Shown here: positions 48,841-61,993 of the stretch, piece by piece
Layout of the letters: each line of letters begins with the position of its first letter
How positions within the stretch are numbered: position 1 is the stretch's first letter
NCBI GenBank assembly: GCA_013400155.1
Contig: VXBM01000138.1
Location: 807,671 to 871,670 of the forward strand
DNA from: Helopsaltes ochotensis
Lineage: Eukaryota; Chordata; Aves; Passeriformes; Locustellidae
Direction: 5' to 3'
DNA length: 64,000 nucleotides
Translations under genes and position numbers: made by a program
Notes under the pieces: model-generated
Database searches by the model: none
Told to the model about the DNA's origin: nothing
The model's input: the letters and a program-made list of their open reading frames with translations, nothing else

Positions 48841-51081
48841 CTTATCCTTAAATGAAAAACAGTGATTAAAAACTGTAGCCACTTTTTAATTTTTTTTGTT
48901 TGAAATCATTCAATCAATTGTGGGGCCATTCACAAAAGCATACTCCCAATTACATTATACCAGTTTTTATAGGAAAACACCTGTGAGCAATTGTTCAAGT
49001 GGCTGTACAGGCTGGTTATGTAGTAGAATGAAATCCATGATGCAATTGGGAAAACTTCCATATGCAGAGGAGTTTCTTCCTTCCCACTGTAACTCTTCAG
49101 AAGATATTTTAATATTCCATTTGTGGTTATGCACTGAATTGTACAGGTAATAAAGTATATGTCTTTCTGGGTGAAAGCCAAGACAGAAAGCAGAGTGCAG
49201 CTCAGGGGTGTTTATTCTTTGGGTGTGCTCACAAAAGCTTGCCTTCCACACTATGTTCAAACAGGTCAGTTGTGAAAAATAATCAACACAGAGAATGCCA
49301 CTGGATAGAAGTCTCAGTTAAGATGACCACCATTTAGTAAAAAATAATCAAAACTTGATTTTTGCAGTTCATATTCACACTAGACACTGTGAAAAAAATA
49401 AATTACTATAAATTATTAAAGTACCACAAATATTACTATTTGCAGAGATTTAAGGTATTCAGTGATAATTAAAGGAATCCTGCTCCTCTGGACCTTTGTA
49501 AGGTGCTGCATTAGTAGAGAAGAAATGTTTTTTAAAAACGAGGTTGTCCTCCTTTCCACCAAACTCAGTAGCATTTTTTCCCATTTTAATGTGTTTTTCT
49601 CTCTCTTTCACCTGCCTGTTACATGTTCCATCAAACTGAAAGAGAAGTTGTTCAGCTCTTCCAAGAAAAGGGGTCATATATCTTCCTTATAGATGTACAA
49701 AATCAGGTAATAAAAATCAATTCAAATGTTTCCAAAATAATCAAATAGCCATTGGTTGAATTTTTCACCTGACAGCAGAAAAGTATAATGTATGGCAGAA
49801 TAGAACACAGAGGGCTGTGTTTTACAGTAGGAATATGTGGTTGTTTTTCACTGAAACTAGTGCCTTTCAGAGATAATTACCTTGTTTATTCACTAATGAT
49901 CACTTCAGATACAAAGCAATGTCTGCTTATTTTCCCAAGGAAAAGAGTGCTGTTAATTTCAGAAGGAAATTTTACATTTTCTCTATATTTAGAAATCATT
50001 AAGCAAATGATTTGTCAAATTGCATGTAATAGATTTACTTTTATTGATGTTGATCTTTCACAATATTGGGAGAGAGAAGTAATAAAGATGAAATCAGTGA
50101 AAGAAGACAAATGGAGAACATTTATTTCTATTTTTCCTAATTAAAGAAGCTTTGTAAGTAAACAGTCCTAAACTTTATCACGACCTCTTCTTAGTCAAGA
50201 TGAATACACTTATAAGAACTGCCATAATAATCTTATTTAATGCTCTCTCTGGGCCTGTTGCATAAAACTTTAATGAATAATTTGTCAACAGTAGACATAA
50301 ATCTCTCTGCTGATGCATATCTTAATCTTTTTCGTAATTTGCAGGTCAAAGTCTGTTATCCTTAATACAAGAAAAATATGTATTTGAACAATACTGAAGA
50401 TACATTTTCAGACAGGTTTAGTGCACACAGATGCATTCATTCATATTGGATGTTTCTCATTATTAGCAAAGATCTATATATTTGCAGTACTATATTTAGG
50501 TTGCACCTTTTCTTTCCTTACACAGCTGCATTATAAGATTTCCTGGGTTCCATTTAATTCATTGCAGCTTCTTGTTATGCAAAGAACGCACCTACTTAAA
50601 AACCCTTACATATCAGATTGTATGGAGATTTCATACTGGGAGAGAGATTATTAAAATGTGATTTATGTCTCTGAATCTGAAGAAAATCACCTGGTTTTGG
50701 AATAGTTTCTAACACAAGCTAATTTCTCTTGCTTGTTTTTAGTATATGGTAACTTAAATTAAAGATAAGTTTTCCTGCATTTTGTGACTTTGCAGGGCCA
50801 CTTCACAAGTTTCTTTTTAATCTTGGTTTTGCTGTAATAATGTTGTTTATTACTTGTTCAATGTTCCTATTTTTTTTTTGTCTTTCCGTTAAATAGACCG
50901 AAATTAACAGAGTTCCTTGAATTTTAGGTTATTTTACTGGTGGTTTTGCACCAATTATTTTTTCTCAGAAAAGTTTTCAATTAAACCCCTGGTGATAGGA
51001 GGTGGAGTTCTCCAACACTAATCTATAAATTTCACCTTCCAGTCACTGGGGGGTTAATTGAAAGCTTTTTTGTGGAAAAAA

Positions 51082-51102
51082 TGATTGGTATATAACCAAT
51101 CA
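51082..51102. repeat. Inverted CCAAT pair (8-bp stem, 5-nt spacer)
   Basis: 'tgattggt' and 'accaatca' pair perfectly around 'atata'. Both arms contain CCAAT in opposite directions. It could be a chance hairpin. Confidence 0.8.
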
Positions 51103-52503
51103 GCAAAATATTATGAGACTATAAGGAATACTGTTAACCTTGGACTGTCTAAGGAGAAGCATATTGTGTTACTTGAGAGAGAAAAAAAAAAAAAGGGAAT
51201 TGCAAGAAACATATGAAATGGGTCGGTGTACTGAAGGAAGAATTCATTAATGAGCTCCAAGACAAATTCTCATTGCCTTTTAACACAACACCTGTCTGAC
51301 ATGGCTCTCCAATTTCAGCAGGGCATGATGAGTCCTGTGCTCCTGCGGGATGAGCTCTGTGAAAAGGACAGCACTCCTGTCCAAGTCCTTACATAGTGTT
51401 AATTGGCAATTGGCTTCTTTGCCTTTGATCTATAGATCTGTGGTGGTTAAAAGCAGTGAAGGCTCTGTTCCCAAAACAGCAGTTTTCAGAGAATTAAAAA
51501 GTCCCTGCCAGTAACTGTATTTGCCTCAAACTACAAGCAAAATAGGGAATGTCACACCTCTGAAAAAAACTTTGATAGGTTTTCTGGGTAATATGCATGA
51601 TGCAATAAAATCACAGGATTTTTTTTTTATATTGAATAAAATAGGACCCTTCAAAACCCAGGAGTTGAAGCTCCAGCACTATTGAAATTTATTCTTTTAA
51701 ATGTAAAATAACATTTATTCCCCAATCAATAGGCTCCTGGTAAATCATATCCTGCTGTGAGTGAATTTCATAGATTACATTACAAATTCTTGATATGCAT
51801 CTGTCGTTCTTTGCAGAGCTGCTACTCTAGCTTCATGCATTGATCAGCTAAAGGAATGTGGATTCAAAGAGAAGAAATAATTACTGAGCTATAGTCCTTC
51901 ATTGATCTTCTCGTAGTGTGATAGCTAACCCAGAAGGAGATTTGCTTATTCTCATCCAGTATGCACAGTCTATAATATGCCTTTTATCTGTTTTTCAGCC
52001 ATTTCTGAAAAAAAAACATTTGGCAGGAGAGAGGGACATGTTCTATTTTTCATTAATGTTTTGGCATTAAACCTATAAACAATCTAGGACACTTCAGATC
52101 AATGAATTATCAACATATGGGAGATACAATTCTTTCTTCCTCCATGATCCCATCATTTATGTTCCTGTCTGCTCAGTGGGGCCAGTCAATGAGAGGAATG
52201 GAAATACATTCTCTTATAATAGCCCATAGCCACATGGCTTTTATCCATCATGTAGATTCAAAACTCTCCAGGGTAAGAACCCAGTGTAAACTGTGGCTCA
52301 AAAGTAAAAATCACAACTACTATATACTCCTTACAAGGAAGCTCTGACATGCTGTACACATCCCTTACATTTTTGGGTTCCATGGGAGCGCCCAATTTAG
52401 AACTCCCAACACCAAGAGAGAGGATTTCTGGTATCCTGTGATCCTTTATCAGTTATGTTTCTTAATGCCATGCATTTCCTACTGTTCAGCATGGTGGGTG
52501 TTG

Positions 52504-52523
52504 CTAATCTCAGTAGAGATTAG
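52504..52523. repeat. Perfect 8-bp hairpin, 4-nt loop
   Basis: 'ctaatctc' (52504-52511) and 'gagattag' (52516-52523) pair around 'agta'. No function is assigned. Confidence 0.85.
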
Positions 52524-52930
52524 AGACACCAAATAACCCTTGTCCATTTACAGAGAAACCTGAAAGAAAGTGCGTCATCCTGATGAGTTCCTCTCCTTGA
52601 GCTGAGCACTTAAGGGTGGCAGTGCTGATTGCCACTTAATCCAGCAATTTTCTTATCAGTTGAAGGGGCAAAATCAATATTTTTCATATACTGTTCTTGT
52701 TAAATCATATTGCCGAGATCTTTTTTTGCTATGGGGCTTTACTTCATTATCAAATTGCTCTGAGAAGCACTTCCTACATACGTTGAGCAATTCATGTTAT
52801 GAGAAAAAGCAGACATGATGATGAGACAGGGATATTTTGAAGGAGGCAAGCAGCTGCCAAGAGTAAAATTCAACAAAGGTTGGGAAGCCACCAATGTACA
52901 ACCACCTCTGTGTTAAGGCATTAAAATACT

Positions 52931-53850
52931 ATTGAAGAGGTTTTTTTGCCTTACCTCTGTAAAGAGTTGCATGTGTCTTTTTGACCATTCCCTTGTGCTT
53001 AGAAAAAAAATGGAAGATGACAACCTGATAGTGTCAAAACTATTCAATGAAACACTAGAATCTATATCACCTCGGAGATCTAAGGGAATAATAGATGATT
53101 CACTAAATACATTTCAGTAACAGTAGTTAGAATATTATCCTACAAAACGTATGAGGAAACCATGATTTATTAGTATCTTATAATAAATAGAAGTGATCAT
53201 ATTTCTTAAAATGCTTTAAAAGTTATCTAGGAAATATGGTTCATTAAACAGGCTTCTCAACACAATCCATGATATATATACACAATAATGTATATTCAAT
53301 AAATATTTAGTCATCCATCTCCCGTTGTCATTCATTGACAACAGGACATCAAAATCTTTTTCCTTCTAAGAAACCCCAGAACCCCAGAATGATAATTCAA
53401 AGAAGAAAGGAAATGATGTCAAGTCATTTGTCAAAATCATCATTAGCTTGCATGATAAAAGAAGTTCATATGGAAGCTCTGGAAAAATGCATCATAATAT
53501 CTGAACTGTTGAATAAAATACACTGGCCTTTTAGGTATACAGAGATGTGAACGCAATAGATCTGAATTTTTCATTTACCAGGATTGCTTTGTCCACTCCT
53601 GCTAATTTTCTGGTTGAAACGAAACTTTATCATAAATAAAGTTAATCAATCAAATTCAGTCACATTTTCTTTTCACTTTCATATCCAAATATTTTTTCTG
53701 ATGGATTTCATGAAGACATCTGCAATCATTTTCTGTCTGCAGCTTCTGAAAAGGAAAAATATGCTTACCACTAAGCAGTGGATTTATTCAACTTATATTC
53801 ACAATAAACCAAATAATTTTAGGTTTATTAGAAGAATATAAGAAGTAGGA
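52931..53850 (+). other. Unique DNA with three exon-like but phase-incompatible open segments
   Basis: Segment A (53003-53117) follows a pyrimidine-rich 'tcccttgtgcttag' and encodes an acidic, normal-looking peptide (MEDDNLIVSKLFNETLESIS...). Segment B (53345-53534) lies between 'attgacaacag' and 'gtatac'. Segment C (53743-53822) lies between 'tttctgtctgcag' and 'gtttat'. Joining A-B or B-C at these sites breaks the frame, because A and B each leave two bases while B needs one and C needs none. No family is recognised. Chance open frames are the most likely explanation, and a broken gene is possible. Confidence 0.15.
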
Positions 53851-54400
53851 TCCAAATTTCTCACAGTAATTCAATATACCTTTTATTCTAAATCCACTGC
53901 TCCTGGCTGAGTCAATGTTGCCTGTCCCAAACACCATTTTTTTCTGCGTACTGTGTAGGTAGTCACAACCATGATAAATAAACTTTGCAGCTGCCTGCAA
54001 TATCTTGTGTTACACTTGAAACTTTTTTGCTGTAGAAATATTTAAAATATGGACCCTTTTTGACAAAACTTACTAAGTGGTCTCAGTGGTCTAGAGAGGG
54101 AAACCTTGAGGGGTTATGGGTTTTAGCAGTGTAGAGGGAGGAGGGAGGTGTGCAGCAAGTTTATTCTTATCTTTTTCCCAAACATATCTGTTTTACACTT
54201 CAGGAATTTTCCATATGACTTCACTTGAAAATGCAATACTACAATAAATCAAGCATGAGGCTGATACTGAAGAGAACACTGACCCTTTTTACATGGTGTT
54301 AATTTATGTTGCACATCTCATGCCACTTGTTCAAACACCTCTTAATATTTAGCTCTCTTCCAATTTGTTATTTTGATTTTCAGGCTACATTTACTTGAAA
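53851..54400. other. Unique AT-rich non-coding DNA
   Basis: Contains a purine-rich patch near 54130-54150. Nothing else is recognised. Confidence 0.5.
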
Positions 54401-54745
54401 TCAGAACCTCAGAATAATTTAGATGGAAAGAGATTTCAGGGGTGATGTGATCCAACTTCCTGTTCAAAGCAGGGCCAACTTCAAAGGCAAATCCAAATTC
54501 GGAGCTAAATCAGGTCCCTCCAAGTCTTGCTTAGCTATGGATGGATATTCCACAATTTCCCAGGACAATAATTTTCTCTTCTCACTCACTTAAGAAGAAA
54601 AAAAGAAGGAAAATTCTTCCTATATTCCAAGCAGAAATTTCCTTACAAAAAATTGTCTGTTGCTTTTTATCCTGCCACAATGCACTTCTTAAAAAGGTCT
54701 TTGTCTTGTCTGCAACTTCCCTATATTCATTTAAGTCAAAAAGTA
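54401..54745 (-). mobile_element. Old CR1 LINE 3' fragment (minus)
   Basis: Reverse-complement landmarks are 'cagaacctcagaataattta', 'gatggaaagagatttcaggg', 'gtgatgtgatccaacttcct', 'gttcaaagcagggccaactt', 'atggatggatattccacaat', 'gctttttatcctgccacaat' and 'aaaaaggtctttgtcttgtc'. The family has 'tctagtccaacccccctgct', 'caaagcagggtcaacta' and 'gatggagactccacaacctc'. Divergence is high. Both overlapping frames (54541-54840 plus, 54582-54770 minus) come from this old repeat. Confidence 0.65.
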
Positions 54746-57700
54746 TTATCTTCTCTATATATGGTAACATAATAATCTGTATTTCTTATTATTCCTATTT
54801 TACCTCCATCTCTTCTGCCACCAAAATGGTATTTAACTAAGTGATTGTAAAAGAACCATTTTTATATGTTTTTGCATTAAAACTTCAAGATGTGTGAAAC
54901 TAGGATATGTTGCTTTAATTAGGTATAATATAAATGTTAGCCATAATTGCTCAAATTCAAGTTTCTAAAGGCTCTATGATCAAGAAGCTGTTACTTCTGT
55001 GAACAATGAAAGGTATTTCTAAAATAAAGATGCTGTTTTGCTTTGTTTTGTTTTGCTTTCAGATACCTCTATGCATTTATCCTTTCATATGCAAAAGTGA
55101 CATATGCTGAAATACACCTGAGAGTGCCACTCATTGTGATTTTAATTCCAAAAAGCAAACAGCAAGTGACTGTTAATGTGAGAACTGTGACTACAATTAG
55201 ATATTCTGCGATGTAAATTTCTTATCAATATTTTAGATTAATATCTCTGCCTATGTTTTTTAAAAAGGTTGTATTTGAAATTCAAATCTAGGACAAGTTA
55301 GTTGGCTTCCCTGAAAATCTCTAATAAACAATAGCAAATTTATTTTGTTATTGTCAAACAGAATTAAGCAGACACAGACAATATTGCTGTTTTGCATATT
55401 CAAAAGTAAATGCAAAGTAACATATAGTGATGGGCTCATTATTTTCTGGGAAATCAAAATTATTCTTCTAAACAAAGCCAATTTGATTTTACCTTATTTT
55501 TCAGGTTGCCATTTTCCATTAGTAATATTGTAACAGAGATATAATATAACACCACTGACTATTTTGCAGAAAGCCTTTATTAAATGTTACTGCAAAATAA
55601 CAGCTATTTTCTTTGACAGAAAATAGAACAAATCCTACTTAATCCAAGCAATCTTTCAGCAAATCCATTTAAACAAAAGTCTACCGTTGCTGAACCACTC
55701 CTACTGAATCCATCCACAGGATCATGGCTTTGTTTGAGAAAAGAAAAAACACCTTGAGAAACTTAGTATTTTTAACAGTCATCAGTCAGTTTAGGTCTTA
55801 TTTTGAGAGACACAACTTAAATGAGCAAAACTGTGCCCAGTTCTCAGCTATCTTGCCTCTGTATTTTGAGACCCAGCATAAATGAAGAGCTGCCGGTCAG
55901 GCTTCCAGGTTCACCAGATAATGTCCTTTTAGACTTCTAATCATCCTGTCTCCTTGTTGCTCAGGAATAGCAAAATGAGTCAGGATCCATGCAATCAAAT
56001 TATATTGCATCATATATTCCTGTGTATTTATATATTCTAAGACATGGTAGGACTAGTGTGAGTGGAGCAGGCGGACAGCAAGTCACAGCAGGTGGCCTCA
56101 GGCTGCCTTGGAGTCAAAGCAGAGAGGTCACATTAATGTTTACAGCCCAAATCTACAGTGGTATTTACTCATCTAATCCCCACTTGGATTTCTAATTTGC
56201 TGTTGACAACCCTGGGTGTTAAGGACCCAAATGTGGGCCTCTCTGGCTCCCTGGGAGTTCTCAGGGAGAGAAGTTGAGTTGGTCTAGTGGCTCCCAGCAC
56301 TGGAAGATTATCTCCCACACCTTCCTTTCTGGGTTCTGGTCATCATCAGACACCTTAATGATCTGGCTGGGGTGAGTAACAAATACAGACCTGGGGTCTA
56401 TAGAAAAATATTGAAGTGTTTGTCCTCTATTTTTTTGGTGTGTTCTTCTTGTATGTATTTTTTGTGATGTTGTCTGGCTTTTTCTTTTGGGTTTTTTTTC
56501 TTTTTATTTGCTCTTTCTTTTACCAAATCACAACCCTAAATGAATGAGTTTAAGGAGTCTTTTCCATTTGTTCAAAGTGGGAAAACTTTCTTCCTTGGCA
56601 TCTTTTCCTTGTGCACTTGAAAGCTGCTCAAACACGTAGATATGCACAAGGTTACACTTTCACACTCTGTAATTAAGGATTAAAAGTTCAATATGTGTCT
56701 CAGATCATAAAAAAATAGCAAAAGGTGAGATGGTAAAATGGAAACGGGCACTTGTGATGACAGGGATTCACAAGTCTTTAGTTCTCAAAGACTTTTCTAG
56801 CAGAATTTCAAAGCCAGAGATGCTACTGTACTGTCATCCTCACTTCACTTTTTTCAAAGTTACTGATGCTGTGACCAATCTCCCACCATGTTGAGGTTAG
56901 GAGTAAGGGTATCCCAACTGTGCCTTTACTTACCTGGCTTTTTTTTCTTCAGTTTCTCCCACAGAATGAAGATTAAATTATTGTCAGGGATATGCTGCTT
57001 CTCTTCTCAGAATGGAAGGCAGAACAGCTCTGAGTCACCTTGGCTCGGTGAACAGCCCTGCCCAAGTCATCGATTGAGGAAATACTCGCTTTACATTTAT
57101 GGCAAGCAATGCACACATGCAAATTTAAAATATAATTTGAGAAATACAGAATAGGGAAAAACGGACATGATTGGACAAGGCAAAAACCTCTGAGATGACT
57201 TTCATGAAGCCAGGAATTAATTTGTGCTATGCTCTGCATGTAGTCAGCAGAGACAGGTTCCTACTTCATTAGGCAAAATGAACCTCTAGGGATATCCAAG
57301 CTCCTACACTGCATTTTGGAATTTAACCATTCATAACTATTAATTTGACTAAAAATATATATATAATAGATATATAATATAATATTAATGTCTATATAAT
57401 ACAACTCTATATCTGAGATCATTTTCAAAATTAGTATCATGGTGAACAGAGAGAAAGGGGTACTTTCATAGTGTGTTCCGTCACTTCTTACTATGGATAT
57501 CTACCACAAGTCAGATATATTCTTACCCAAATTAAATTTGTCACTACAAAACAGTCTGAGGTGATGTACTCAGATACTGATGCTAGGCAGGATAAATCCT
57601 ACCCTCTGTAGTAAGGAGAACAATCTAGTATTTCAATATTGGCATATTGAATGAGTTCACATTGCCCTGCTTAGAAAACAATGTCTATATGCAAAGCGTA

Positions 57701-59269
57701 TATTCCCATCTGCACAACTTCTCTATTTTCTATATACTTCCCTGTAATTATATTCTAATATAAGGGACAATGATGGGAATAGAGATTTTACTTCTATAAT
57801 ATATATTACCATGGGATATCACTGAGGCCAAGAACACAGTAGGATCAAAAGGAAAAAAAGAAAAGGAACAAAACAAGATAAGCAGCTATATGGATAACAA
57901 GAACATCTGCAATTATATTAGATTAAACAAAAATTCATAAGGGATATAAACCTTCATGCTTCAGAGCATAAGCTAATCACTAACTGATGGGAATTAAGAA
58001 ACTTCTGTTATGGAGAGGTTAATCCCTAATTGCCTACTACAGTATTTCTTGCAACATCATCTGAAGCAAATAGTTCTGCCACTGGATACTAGACAAAACA
58101 GACAATTAGTCTGATGTTATATAATAATGTCTATCTTGCTGTCTTGTGACTGCAATGTTCAAAATGAAAATCCATGTTTACCCTGGTTTCTTAAAGAAAT
58201 TAATCTTACACAGCCACACTGTCTGTTGTCTACTATACCCATGTAATACCCGTGTTCTCTTGAATCCATTACCCAGATTCAGCATTTGCTGAAGGAATTG
58301 AACCCTGGAGGATAATAAAATTCAGGCTTGGCCACAGAGAAAAGCCCCAGTTAGTGACACAATGCCAGGAAATATCAGGAAGATCTCATCCATTGGTTGA
58401 CCTGCTGCTAATCAACCATCCCCTTTATCCTGGCTGGCTGTCTGGCCCTTGGACCACCCAGAAGAAGATTTTTCATGTCACCTCTGTCACTGGCAGGAGT
58501 GACACAACCAAAAGGAGAGTGCAGATGGAAGAGGTGGAGGTTAAACATGCAGATGTGCATAAAAGAAATATCTGAAAGGTTAAGACTAATTTACTGAAGA
58601 CCTGAGTTCGTTCCCCTTTTTGTTCATAGAAAAAGTCATTTGAATGTTCAAGAAAAAAAATATGTCTGAATAGTAGAGGTCACATAGGGTTGTTTTCAAT
58701 GAAGCAGTGCATCCTCAGCCTTCTCAGCATTTTCTCTGCCCTCTTATTACCTTTATTTCTGCATCAAAAACAGAGACCCACTGTAGCCCTGACACTTATG
58801 CATGGACAATTATTCTGTCCTCCCTTTTTCTCCTTAACAAAAAGACATAAGCCGCAGATCCACCTTCGATTTCTGCCCAGCACACCACTGACAGAATTAA
58901 TACACAAGAATTTGTTTTGCTTCATTTTCAAAGGCTGTACAATTAAACAGGGCCTGTATTCAGAAAGGATGATAAAAAAGCCAGTAGTAGTATGACCTCA
59001 TTTAAAATAGCTTGAGGGCTTCTCTAACTTATAGCATTTTTATGAGACTGGTGAAAGGCTCTCTTTCTTCTCTGTTATTCATCCTGTGCATGTCCATCCC
59101 ACAGGGTTGACAAGGTATTTGTGGGAATCAGCTGTGCTGACTCTGTACAAGTAGAGACTTTCCCCCTGCTCTGGGAGCACTCTCCCCTTGCAGATGAAAT
59201 GCATTCGCTGTACTGCAGAGCAGTGCAAAATGATTAGAGCTGAACCAAGACCTTGACTGACACTCATTA
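54746..59269. other. Unique AT-rich non-coding DNA
   Basis: No gene was recognised. It has (TTTTG)n at 55036-55058 and a TA-rich tract at 57355-57412. GC-richer patches at 56040-56400 and 58320-58560 carry short frames without motifs. Confidence 0.5.
57355..57412. repeat. TA-rich low-complexity tract
   Basis: Imperfect (TA)n with AATA interruptions, almost free of G and C. Confidence 0.85.
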
Positions 59270-59360
59270 TTACGGTATGTCTACACTGTAAGAAGATGTG
59301 TGATTGCAGCGTGTATCAGCATATTTGCACTGCCTTTCATTCAGCCAGGGAAGACACCAT
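59270..59360 (+). repeat. Ancient interspersed repeat remnant, DNA-transposon-like
   Basis: 'ttacggtatgtctacactgt', 'aagaagatgtgtgattgcag' and 'cgtgtatcagcatatttgca', then 'ctgcctttcattcagccagg', recall an old repeat of turtles and crocodilians that has 'ggtatgtctacactgtaatt', 'aggtgtgattgcagcacatg' and 'tagctttaatctagctagc'. The family is thought to be a non-autonomous DNA transposon. This is from memory and no terminal inverted repeat was demonstrated here. Confidence 0.4.
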
Positions 59361-59456
59361 GGCATGGAGCTTGAGGCTGAGTTTTACAAGTCTGTTAGAG
59401 ACCATTCTTACACAGTTCTTACACTGGGTGTGCGCAAATGTGCATTTGTGCATAGG

Positions 59457-59489
59457 TATATATACACACACACACATATATATATATAT
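59457..59489. repeat. Compound (TA)n(CA)n(TA)n microsatellite
   Basis: A TATA segment, then about seven CA units, then about six TA units. Confidence 0.9.
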
Positions 59490-60911
59490 CCATGCTTATA
59501 AATATAGTAAGTATAGAGTAGAACAGCAGGAGATTAAGTCAGGTCCAGGCAAAGGCCATGAATTCAGTTGTCCATTCTAGTAAATTACTGGAAAGTCTCC
59601 TGGCACAGCTTTATTCCAAGATCTGGCACAATCCCTCAGTGGTGTACAGGAATTAATGTGGCTCAAGAACTGCAGCAAACAGGCAGTGTGCACGTATGTG
59701 TTCCTTCATATGCTCACTTTTTGAAGCTAGCAGGATAGTTAAGATATCTGCTAGGATATCACACACAGTTAGGATATGACAATTTGTCTAGGGTTAGCTG
59801 AACAAATACCAAATACTGTTTTATTGGTATGATGCAATCAATGACAGGTCGATGGTCACTGCCATCAAAATTGCTAAACAATAGCTGTCCTTAATACACT
59901 ATTACAATTGGGGATCACTGTACTAATCATGAGCAAGCAGATCCTTGGCAAGACGAAACACTGGTGGAAATAATATCATTCTCATGTTTTCATCCATGTT
60001 CATTCAAAGGCTGCTCTTGCTGATATTTCCCATTTGCCTTAGACTCTGGCTGCTAGATCACCATTCTCTGTTTTGTCTCTGGAGCAGAAGAATTCATAAA
60101 AAGGCTTAGATAACTCTTCCAAGAAATTACTCTCAGTGGAAGCAGAGACATTTAAACCATTAGATGCAGAAGTGAGTTTGCTGATCATTCTCCAGGGTTT
60201 TGTGTAATGCTTGTTGCTGTAAACAGGCTTTTATAGGAGAAAGTGGTAGAGAGAAAAGTTTTTGTAGAGTGTATGCTTATAGAGTGCAAGGACAGCTTTC
60301 AAAGTTGCTGCTATTCAATAAATGCCATTGCTTTTACTGCACCGAGACACTACACCAGGAAGAAAGAGGGAAGGAATTTAGTAATTTGGGAAATAAATAT
60401 TATATTTCTTCTTATATTAAATGTGTGGTAAAGTCTATTCAGCCCCATTCTTTCAAGAGCACTGAGAGGGGTCCTTACTTCTCCCGGAGCAGCTATGTTG
60501 GCAGTCTTCAGACAAGAAGGAGCAACTCTTGCCAACTGTCAGTAACAAATTGAAAAAATGACAAATTGAGCTTTAATAGAAATTTTGCACAGGGGAGAGC
60601 AAATAGCCAACGAACATATGTACAAAATTTTAAGCATATGGGCTCCTTGCTGTCCTAGTAATTAATATAATACTGTGAGTGCCTTTATGTTCTCTCTTTT
60701 CTGCTCCATAATCTGTGCATAATGGAAGCTGCTTGGGATGTGATCAACACTTGCTTCTGTTATACATTATAAAGGACACTTGAAAAGCATATATTGGCAA
60801 TTGGATACATAAAACACGGAAAGAGATGATGGAGCAGCAGATATTGAAACAAAACAAAACAAAGATGTTATAAAAGACCAGATACTAGATGCTTCAAAGT
60901 GAAAAACACAC

Positions 60912-60937
60912 CTCAAAGGCAAGACTCAAAGGCAAGA
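60912..60937. repeat. Perfect 13-bp tandem duplication
   Basis: 'ctcaaaggcaaga' occurs twice without mismatch at 60912-60924 and 60925-60937. The lack of mismatch suggests a recent slippage event. Confidence 0.9.
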
Positions 60938-61951
60938 AACAAAAGAATTACAGGATACAACTTGATTCAAGCTTCTCCTTGCTAACCACACATCCCATTA
61001 TTCTCTTGCAATGTTATGTTTCAAACAGCTTATGAAAACTGAATATTTCTGGAGACTCCACGGACAATCTATGCCTTGGAAATGTGTGTTACTCACCCTC
61101 TGGAAAAATTTCCCCTAAACTCAGCAAAAGTGAAGTGATAGCCTTGATTCACATATCCAACAAATTACTTCATGATGTTAAAAAATTCTGAATATAATTC
61201 TGAGGTGAAAATGATTTGATTAGAAAAATAGCAAAAGATTTCTATGGGAAGGTTGAAAAAACCATTACCCTTTAAACTAAACAGGAGGAGAAGGATAACG
61301 AACAATTAAAACTAGAATCTGAAAGGTATTTTTAAAAGATAAGATTCAATTAAAAATCAACCACAAATAGTAATTGATTTCATGTTTTTAATTGCTTGAA
61401 ATATAATTTTTTAAAGAAACAGATTTTTGGTTTAGTTATAAATTTTATTAGGTTCCACTAGTGTTTAAAGATTTGCATCATGACATCTGCTTGTCTGAAA
61501 ATTTGGGGTTTATTCTCCTTTTTCAGACACCATACCTGCGCCCTCCAGTGAAGAATATCAAATCAACAAATCAACATGATTTGTTTCTGGTTTTACTTTC
61601 TCTTCAATACAATCCATAAATCTTTCTTGAGACCAGTAAATGTCTGGATTATCAGAAGAGAAAATAAGATTTTATAACTCTGATAATTTTGGAATGGTCA
61701 TCTCAGATTATTGAAGGCATTTCATAATATGAGACAATCACTAAATGAAAGAGTTTTAGACTGTCCAGGTATAACACAACTGTCCATATGAGTATTTCTC
61801 ATTCTGCTTACCTGAAACATTTGATATTGGCTTTCTGTCAGAATTATAATTTCTGACTACCTGGACAATATTTGCTATAACAGAATAATTCCCATGGCCT
61901 TCTATCATCCTTCAAAGTTCACAGATTCCAGGTACGCATGCATTTCTTGTG

Positions 61952-61993
61952 GAAAAAGAAAAAAAACCCAAACCAACAACCAAACCAAAACCA
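61952..61993. repeat. A/C-rich low-complexity tract
   Basis: Runs of A with AACC/CAAC units, similar to those at 33482 and 48760. Confidence 0.85.

Larger units (their letters stand above)
48458..52930. other. Unique AT-rich non-coding DNA
   Basis: No gene was recognised over about 4.5 kb. It has an A/C-rich low-complexity tract at 48760-48840, an inverted CCAAT pair (51082-51102) and an 8-bp hairpin (52504-52523). The 118-codon frame at 49788-50144 has the Phe/Ile/Leu/Lys-rich make-up expected from AT-rich non-coding DNA. Confidence 0.5.

Noticed and set aside
49788..50144. 118-codon plus frame
   Set aside because: Composition is that expected of AT-rich non-coding DNA and no motif is seen.
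51082..51102. Inverted CCAAT pair as a promoter
   Set aside because: No TATA box, initiator or CpG-rich context nearby, so it is best treated as a chance hairpin.
60200..60553. 117-codon plus frame with cysteines near its start
   Set aside because: The cysteines have no zinc-finger spacing, and overlapping frames exist on both strands.
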